DNA of 64,000 nt from AC-32 sp963736055 (GTDB taxonomy: Bacteria > Actinomycetota > Thermoleophilia > Gaiellales > Gaiellaceae): positions 558,001-622,000 of the forward strand of contig CAVTNM010000009.1 in the NCBI GenBank assembly GCA_963736055.1, written 5' to 3'. Below the pieces are notes generated by a model. The model was not told where the DNA came from. It was given only the letters and a program-made list of their open reading frames with translations, and made no database searches. Below are positions 59,198 through 64,000 of the stretch, in pieces. Each line of letters begins with the position of its first letter. The stretch's first letter is position 1. The translations under genes were made by a program, and so were the position numbers.

Positions 59198-60227
59198 CTA
59201 GCTGACCGACGACCCGGCCGCCAGCGCGATCAGTGAGGCGGCGGCCTCGATCGGGATGGCGAAGCCGAGGCCCTCGGCGTTCGTCGAGACGGCCGTATTG
59301 ACGCCGATCACCTTGCCCGACGCGTCCATCAGCGGCCCGCCGCTATTGCCCGGGTTGATCGCGGCGTCCGTCTGGAGCAGGTTGGTCAGGGTGACCGGAC
59401 GGCCGGTCGCCTCATCCTGGACGGCGATCGTCCGGCCGGTGCCGGACAGGATCCCCTTGGTCACGGTCTCGGTGAACGTCCCGAGCGGGCTGCCGATGGC
59501 GACCACGGTCTGCCCCACCTTGAGCGCCGACGCGTCGCCGATGACCGCCGGCTTGAGACCGGTGGCCTCGATCTTGATGAGGGCGAGGTCGGTGTCGTCC
59601 GATTCCTTGACGATCCGGGCGGGGAACTGCTGGCCGTCGGCGAGCTCGACCGTCAGCGAGTCGCTGCCGGTCACGACATGCTTGTTGGTCAGGATGAAAC
59701 CATCGGCCGTGAGCACGATCCCGGAGCCCACGCCGGTCGACGGGATCTGCGCGAAGCCGCGCGACGAGAAGCCCTTGGAAGTGATCGTCACGACCGAATC
59801 GCGGACCGCCGCGACGACGTCAGGCAGGTCCGGGGACGGTGGTCGCCGGGGCATTCGACCCGGTCGCGACCGTCTGGCCCGCCACGGCCGCGGCGGGGCC
59901 CTGGCTCGGCTTGGATGCCAACGGGCCGGTCACCAGGGCGGCCGTGCCACCGGCGGCGAGGATGGCCGACAAGAACGCGGCGCCGAGGACGGTGGTGGTG
60001 GCGCGCGCTGGCCTGCGGCGCGGGGCGCGGGCGGCGTCCGGGGCGGAGGCCGTGGTGGCCGCCCAAGCGGGGCCGGGAGTCACGGCCGGCGCCGGGTCCG
60101 CGGCCTGGAAGACGGATGAGGCTGCCGGTGGGGTGAGCGGGGCGGCCAGGGGGCCGCGCTCCGAGTCGTACATCGATGGCTCCGATCGTTGCGGTGGTTC
60201 GCGAGGATCCGTGGTGACCTCCATCAA
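59198..60227 (-). CDS. Membrane-anchored trypsin-like serine protease (HtrA/DegP type without PDZ)
   Basis: About 340 residues. A disordered cytoplasmic N-terminus is followed by one membrane helix (TTVLGAAFLSAILAAGGTAA). The protease domain has His in FILTNKHVVTGSDSL, Asp in ESDDTDLALIKIE and Ser in AAINPGNSGGPLMDASG. It ends soon after LGFAIPIEAAASLIALAAG, with no PDZ domain. One break near 59830 separates anchor and protease. Start TTG 60227 or ATG 60224; MYDSERG at 60173 is an alternative. It lies between the FMN-binding gene and the oxidoreductase, all on the minus strand. Confidence 0.87.
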
Positions 60228-60260
60228 ACGACGGACCTCTGAGAGGGGCGTGAGAATCGC

Positions 60261-61676
60261 CTACAGCGTGGCGAATCGCTCCTGGTGGATCTGGCCGGCC
60301 GGCACCGACAACCGACGCATGGCAACCTCCGCGCGGTCCATCATCTGGACCGGGCCGCAGATGTAGACGTCGTGCTCGCGGATGTCGGGGACGAGGCGCT
60401 CGAGGGCGGCGGCGTCGAGCGGATCCGCGCCGGCGGCTCGCCGTCCACCGACGAGGTAGTGGACCCGGGCGCCGCGAACGCGGGCAAGGGTCTCGAGCTC
60501 GTCGCGGAACACGATCTGTCGTGCGTCGCGGACGCGGTACAGCAGGGTGATGTCGCCCGGCTTGGCCGGCAGCCCCTCCAGCAGCGCGCGCAACGGCGTG
60601 ATGCCGATCCCGCCCGCGACCAGGAGCACCTTGTCGCGCGTTCGACGGGCACCGGTCAGGATGCCGTATGGGCCCTCGATGAAGACGCGCGTCCCGATCG
60701 GGATCCGTGCGAGCTCCGTCGACCAGTCGCCGAGCTCCTTGATGGTGATCCGGATCCACGTCCCGTTCGGGGCTGACGAGATCGAGAACGGGTGCCCGCG
60801 CCACCAGCCTTCGCGGGTGAGGAAGCGCCACACGAAGTACTGGCCCGAGCGCATCGCAAGCCGATCCAGGTCACGGCCGGTCAGGTAGATCGAGTAGACG
60901 CCCGGACCCTCTGGGACGATACGGTCGACGCGCAGCCGGTGGCGGATCGAGAGTCGGACGGGCTGGCCGACCCGGAACGCGAGGATGAGCGCGACGGTGA
61001 CGACGTACAGCAGGATCCAGTACGCGGCCGCGACCTGGTCCTCGACGAAGTCCGTCCCGACGAACAGCTGGTGGAGGAAGCCGAGCGCGATCGCCAGGTA
61101 CGCGTACAGGTGGATCCCGTACCACGTCTCGTGCGACAACCGCGCGGCGGGCCGCCCGCATCGAACTGATCGCCACGGCGCCGAACAGGCCGGCGCTCGC
61201 GAGCGCCATCAGGACGTACGGATAGGTCGTGATGAGGGTCCAGAACTCCGCGATCACGCCGGTGCGGTCCGCCACCGCGTAGCCGACCGTCGTGAACACG
61301 CCGTGGCCGAGAAGGAGCCAGACGCAGGCGAAGCCGAGCCATCGATGGGCGGCCGCCAGGCGGTCCATGCCGAACGTGGCGTCCAGCCACGGGCTGCGCG
61401 ACATGAGGACGAGCTGGATGAGCGCAAGGTAGGTCCCCAACAGGGCGGTCACCTGGCCGAGCCCGGTCAGGACACCGCCGACCGTCGTGAACTGGTCCAG
61501 GCCGCCGTGTCGCAGCCACATGGCGACGATGATCGATCGCCGTTGGCGACGAGCACGCCGACGGTCTCCATCCCGCCGACCGACCAGCTCCGTCGGCAGC
61601 GGGACAGGCTTGGGCGTCCCGGACGGCATGGCCCTCGGGGCCGGGGCGTCGGGGTGGGCATCGCCTGATCGCGCAT
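60261..61676 (-). CDS. Ferric reductase-like transmembrane oxidoreductase (FAD/NAD-binding)
   Basis: About 470 residues. The N-terminal half is a ferric-reductase-type membrane domain: HRWLGFACVWLLLGHGVFTT, TYPYVLMALASAGLFGAVAI, ETWYGIHLYAYLAIALGFLH, with paired His likely to bind heme. The C-terminal half has the FAD site (RSGQYFVWRFL, HPFSISSAP) and NAD(P) site (VLLVAGGIGITPLRALLEGL, DVYICGPVQMMDRAE). It ends IHQERFATL. Breaks near 61620, 61560 and 61155. Start ATG 61676 or 61661. Predicted to move electrons from NAD(P)H across the membrane, possibly to the FMN-binding protein nearby. Confidence 0.86.
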
Positions 61677-61767
61677 GGGCCGCACGTGCGGCGCGCTCCT
61701 GAGACGACGCTGAGAACCGCGTGCCAGACTGAGCGGCGCATACTCTCGGCCGAGGAGGATCTCGGCC

Positions 61768-62636
61768 GTGCGGGTCGTCGTCACCGGGGGCAGCGGCAAG
61801 GGGGGTGCCTGGGTCGTGCGCGACCTGCGCGCGCATGGCCACGACGTCCTCAACGTCGATGCCCGACATGACGGTACGCGCGTTCGGGCTATGCCTGGTC
61901 GCCGGACCTGACCGATCTCGGGCAGACGCAGGACGCACTTGCCGGCGCCGACGCCATCGTCCATTTCGCCGCGATCCCCGGCGCCGCAGCTCCGGCCGGA
62001 CGGCGAGACGTTCCGGATCGAACATCGCCTCGACCTACAACGTCTTCGCCGCGGCGGTCGCGCATCGAGGTCCGTCGTGGTCGTCTGGGCGTCGAGCGAG
62101 ACCGTGCTCGGGCTCCCGTTCGATCGGCCGCCGGACTTCGCGCCGATCGACGAATTGATCGAGTCGCGCCCGGAGTCGTCGTACTCGCTGTCGAAGGTGG
62201 TCGGCGAGACGATGGCGGCCGCAGTTCGCGCGCCGCGAGCGGGATCGGCGTTCGTCGGCCTCCGGATCTCGAACATCATGGAGCCCGCCGACTACGCGGC
62301 CTTCGCGTTGCTGGCAGGACGATCCGCGCGGATCCGCAGCTGGAACCTGTGGGGCTACGTCGATGCGCGCGATGTCGGCCCAGGCGGCTCGGCTCGGGCT
62401 CGACGCCGATGTCGAGGGCTCGGCGATCGCGATCATCGCGGCCGCTGACACGGTGATGACCCGTCCCGAGCGCGGACCTCATGGCCGAGGTCTTCCCGAC
62501 GGTGCCGCTGCGGCGGCCCGTCGTCGGGCCGCGAGCACCCTGCTCGCCATCGACCAGGCCCGGCGATTGCTCGGGTACGAACCGGCCATACCGCTGGGAG
62601 GATCACATCGAGGGCGTGACGCCGCTCGACCGGTGA
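61768..62636 (+). CDS. NAD-dependent epimerase/dehydratase family protein
   Basis: Extended SDR of about 285 residues. It starts VRVVVTGGSGKGGAWVVRDL with a variant GxxGxxG loop, then HGHDVLNVDA, IVHFAAIPG, SNIASTYNVFAAAV, catalytic YSLSK in ESSYSLSKVVGETMA, and LRISNIMEPADYAAF. It ends WEDHIEGVTPLDR with TGA 62634-62636. GTG 61768 has GAGGAGG nine bases upstream. About eight single-base breaks. It is divergent from the oxidoreductase. Nucleotide-sugar or related substrate, unknown. Confidence 0.85.
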
Positions 62637-63130
62637 CCCGGCCGCTCCCGTCGGCGTGCCGCCGCGGCATCGTCGGCAAGCTGGCGCACCGATCTCGCCG
62701 GCCGGAAGCGCCGTCTCGACGAGGCCGACCGATTGGCGGCCCACAGCGACCGGGCCTCGATCTGGCCTGTCACGTCCGTCTTCGGCGAGGCGGATGCGAA
62801 GCGCCGGATGCACCTCACCGCCGTCCCGCGTGGCGAGCGCCTCGCATTTGCCCGGTCTCCGACCGGGCGGCGGACGACCGGCGAGCTCCCATGTCTCGAT
62901 CGTGCTGTTGCGGAGCGTCCGGTGGGGGGCGTTCGGCCAACCGCCGTCGAAGACCCTCGAGTGGACGGTCGACGTCTCGTCGGCCGCCGCGAGCAGGTCG
63001 CGGTAGCCGCGGTGGGCCGGCGCCTCGAGGGACATGACGAGTCGGGTCCCGAGCCAGCCCGCGGAGCCGTCGAGCGTCAGGAAGCCGTCAGCCCGCGTCC
63101 ATCCCCGATCCCACCGGAGATGCGCCTCAA
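62603..63130 (-). pseudogene. Nitronate monooxygenase C-terminal remnant
   Basis: About 170 residues match the C-terminal half of FMN-dependent nitronate monooxygenases. They read ISGGIGDGRGLTAS, AGWLGTRLVMSLEAPAHRGY, ADETSTVHSRVFDGGWPNAP, HRTLRNSTIETWELAGRP and GEIHPALR-type sequence to a tail near VRQLADDAAAA. The N-terminal half with the first FMN-binding strands is missing. Directly upstream is the stop of an intact membrane-protein gene (TTGA overlap at 63127-63130). Breaks near 63075, 62850 and 62700. The 3' end overlaps the epimerase end. It may be a true gene relic or a local deletion. Confidence 0.7.
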
Positions 63131-63714
63131 CCCGCCACGGGACGACTCCCGGTCGCGCGCCGGGACGTCAACTCGACGATCGCCGCGCCCATGGCCCCAC
63201 CGAGCGTCCCGAGCGTCAGATCCCCCAGGGTATCCGTGTAGGCAGTAGCGAGCTCCGATGAGAAGCGGATGAACGTGACGTATTCGGCGAGCTCCCAGCC
63301 GATCGCCGTCAACGCCGCGAACCCGACGGCCAGGCCGAAGCAGTTGAGCCGTCCCAGGCCGGTCGAGCGGAGCACGAGCGCCGCGGCCGCGGTCACGAGC
63401 ATCCAGTTGACGAAGTGGTTCGCGTCGTCCCACCAGTCGATCGAGTCGTACAGGCCCAGGGCGTTGCCGACGACGTCGATCAGGAAGGGCGTGGTCAACA
63501 GCAGGTCGACATCGGCGGGGTACGGGCGCTGGCGGTAGCGGAGCCACCAGACGACGGGCACGAGGAACGCCGCGATCGGGAAGGTCAGCGCGCGCCCCAG
63601 CATCGCCTTGCCGCTGTACTGCGGAAGATCGGGGTTGGATACGGCGTGCACGAGCAGCGCCATGAGCGCGACCTTGACCGCGACATCCAGGAAGAGGATC
63701 GTCCGCCGGCCCAT
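63127..63714 (-). CDS. Multi-pass membrane protein of unknown function (DUF2238/YjdF-like)
   Basis: A 195-residue integral membrane protein with about five helices. It begins RRTILFLDVAVKVALMALLV and includes MLGRALTFPIAAFLVPVVWW, a central loop with YDSIDWWDDANHFVNWMLVT, FGLAVGFAALTAIGWELAEY, and TYIRFS-like then TLGDLTLGTLGGAMGAAIVE. The Asp/His-rich DDANHF and WELAEY motifs resemble YjdF/DUF2238 proteins. ATG 63714 is preferred; the frame is intact. Function unknown. Confidence 0.78.
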   Translation of the reverse strand: MGRRTILFLDVAVKVALMALLVHAVSNPDLPQYSGKAMLGRALTFPIAAFLVPVVWWLRYRQRPYPADVDLLLTTPFLIDVVGNALGLYDSIDWWDDANHFVNWMLVTAAAALVLRSTGLGRLNCFGLAVGFAALTAIGWELAEYVTFIRFSSELATAYTDTLGDLTLGTLGGAMGAAIVELTSRRATGSRPVAG

Positions 63715-63785
63715 GCTGCCGATGCTACGCCGGGCCAGCTGGCGCCGACGTCGCCGCGGCGGCGCTGGATGGGTATCCTGCAACA

Positions 63786-64000
63786 ATGTCCGCGACGACC
63801 ACACCCGGGCGCGACGTCGTGACCTGGGACGAGATGGACCGCCTCGTCGGTGGCCTCGCCGAGCGTCTCGCCGGTGAAGACTTCGATCTTCTCCTCGCGA
63901 TCACGCGGGGCGGGCTCGTGCCGGCCGGGATGCTCGCCTACCGACTGCGCATCCGGAACATCCTCGTCGCGGCGGTGGAGTTCTACGACGACGACGGGAA
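63786..64000 (+). CDS. Xanthine/hypoxanthine phosphoribosyltransferase (Gpt-like), 3' end outside window
   Basis: The first 71 residues of a purine phosphoribosyltransferase. It reads GRDVVTWDEMDRLVGGLAER, then LLLAITRGGLVPAGMLAYRL and RNILVAAVEFYDDDG. The ITRGGLVPA loop is the typical PPi-binding region of the family. ATG 63786 begins 71 bases from the divergent membrane-protein start. The PRPP-binding motif would lie past the window edge. The call is good at family level; the base preference cannot be judged. Confidence 0.8.
   Translation, partial: MSATTTPGRDVVTWDEMDRLVGGLAERLAGEDFDLLLAITRGGLVPAGMLAYRLRIRNILVAAVEFYDDDG

Noticed and set aside
1..63130. Programmed ribosomal frameshifting or mass pseudogenisation
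   Set aside because: Breaks are too many, occur without slippery sites, and hit unrelated housekeeping and transport genes in both parts of the window.
1..64000. tRNA, rRNA, CRISPR array, insertion sequence or prophage
   Set aside because: No cloverleaf-like sequences, regularly spaced repeats, transposase or integrase motifs, or terminal inverted repeats were recognised.

Overview
The window appears to hold DNA from two unrelated bacteria joined at about 54,870-54,905. Bases 1 to about 54,880 look like a high-GC soil alphaproteobacterium of the Hyphomicrobiales (Bradyrhizobium-like) type. The evidence is the many ABC and TRAP importers, a CoxL/xanthine dehydrogenase-type island, a cache-GGDEF-EAL protein, a MASE1 hybrid kinase, CspA and small Rhizobiales-type hypotheticals. 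From about 54,890 to the end the style changes to an actinobacterial or Chloroflexota-like genome: an OmpR/kinase pair, a zinc-ribbon septum-formation protein, ApbE with an FMN-binding protein, a membrane-anchored trypsin-like protease, a ferric-reductase-type enzyme and a Gpt-like phosphoribosyltransferase. Both assignments are inferred from protein content; no taxonomic search was run. Many genes on both sides carry single-base frame breaks inside otherwise well-conserved domains. Most shift the frame by +1, as a single inserted base would. I read these as sequencing or assembly errors and annotate each gene over its full span. Layout, left side. 1-5.5 kb: c-di-GMP enzyme and hybrid sensor kinase. 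5.6-7.1 kb: agmatinase and pyruvoyl-dependent arginine decarboxylase, together giving arginine to agmatine to putrescine. 7.2-8.5 kb: secreted caspase-like protein. 8.7-12 kb: alpha-glucosidase facing a trehalose-synthase-type GH13 enzyme. 12.1-17.3 kb: minus-strand operon of a small FdrA-domain protein, AllG, AllF and AllH homologues (oxamate carbamoyltransferase type) and an ECF-type sigma factor, coupled by overlapping stop/start codons. 17.4-27 kb: a long minus-strand run with a polyamine-type ABC importer, a polar-amino-acid ABC importer, an amidohydrolase, a patatin lipoprotein and a small exported protein. 27.2-32 kb: GAF protein, SDR dehydrogenase and a TAXI-type TRAP importer. 32-41.8 kb: TPR protein, DUF6065-like protein, two YciI proteins, a DctPQM TRAP importer, CspA with a long leader, a cyclic-nucleotide-binding protein and a secreted alpha/beta hydrolase. 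41.8-54 kb: a catabolic island with nicotinate phosphoribosyltransferase, a polysaccharide-deacetylase-family hydrolase, a CoxM-like FAD subunit, an isochorismatase-family hydrolase, an NMT1/SsuABC-type importer, an ACMSD-like amidohydrolase and two tandem CoxL-like molybdenum subunits. This set suggests uptake and oxidation of an N-heterocyclic compound. A truncated livF ends this side at the junction. Layout, right side. 54.9-57.1 kb: tail of an unknown gene, response regulator and kinase. 57.2-61.7 kb: zinc-ribbon protein, ApbE, FMN-binding protein, HtrA-like protease and ferric-reductase-type oxidoreductase, a plausible extracytoplasmic flavin electron-transfer module. 61.8-64 kb: epimerase, a nitronate monooxygenase remnant, a membrane protein and a phosphoribosyltransferase cut by the window end. 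No tRNA, rRNA, CRISPR array, insertion sequence or phage genes were seen.
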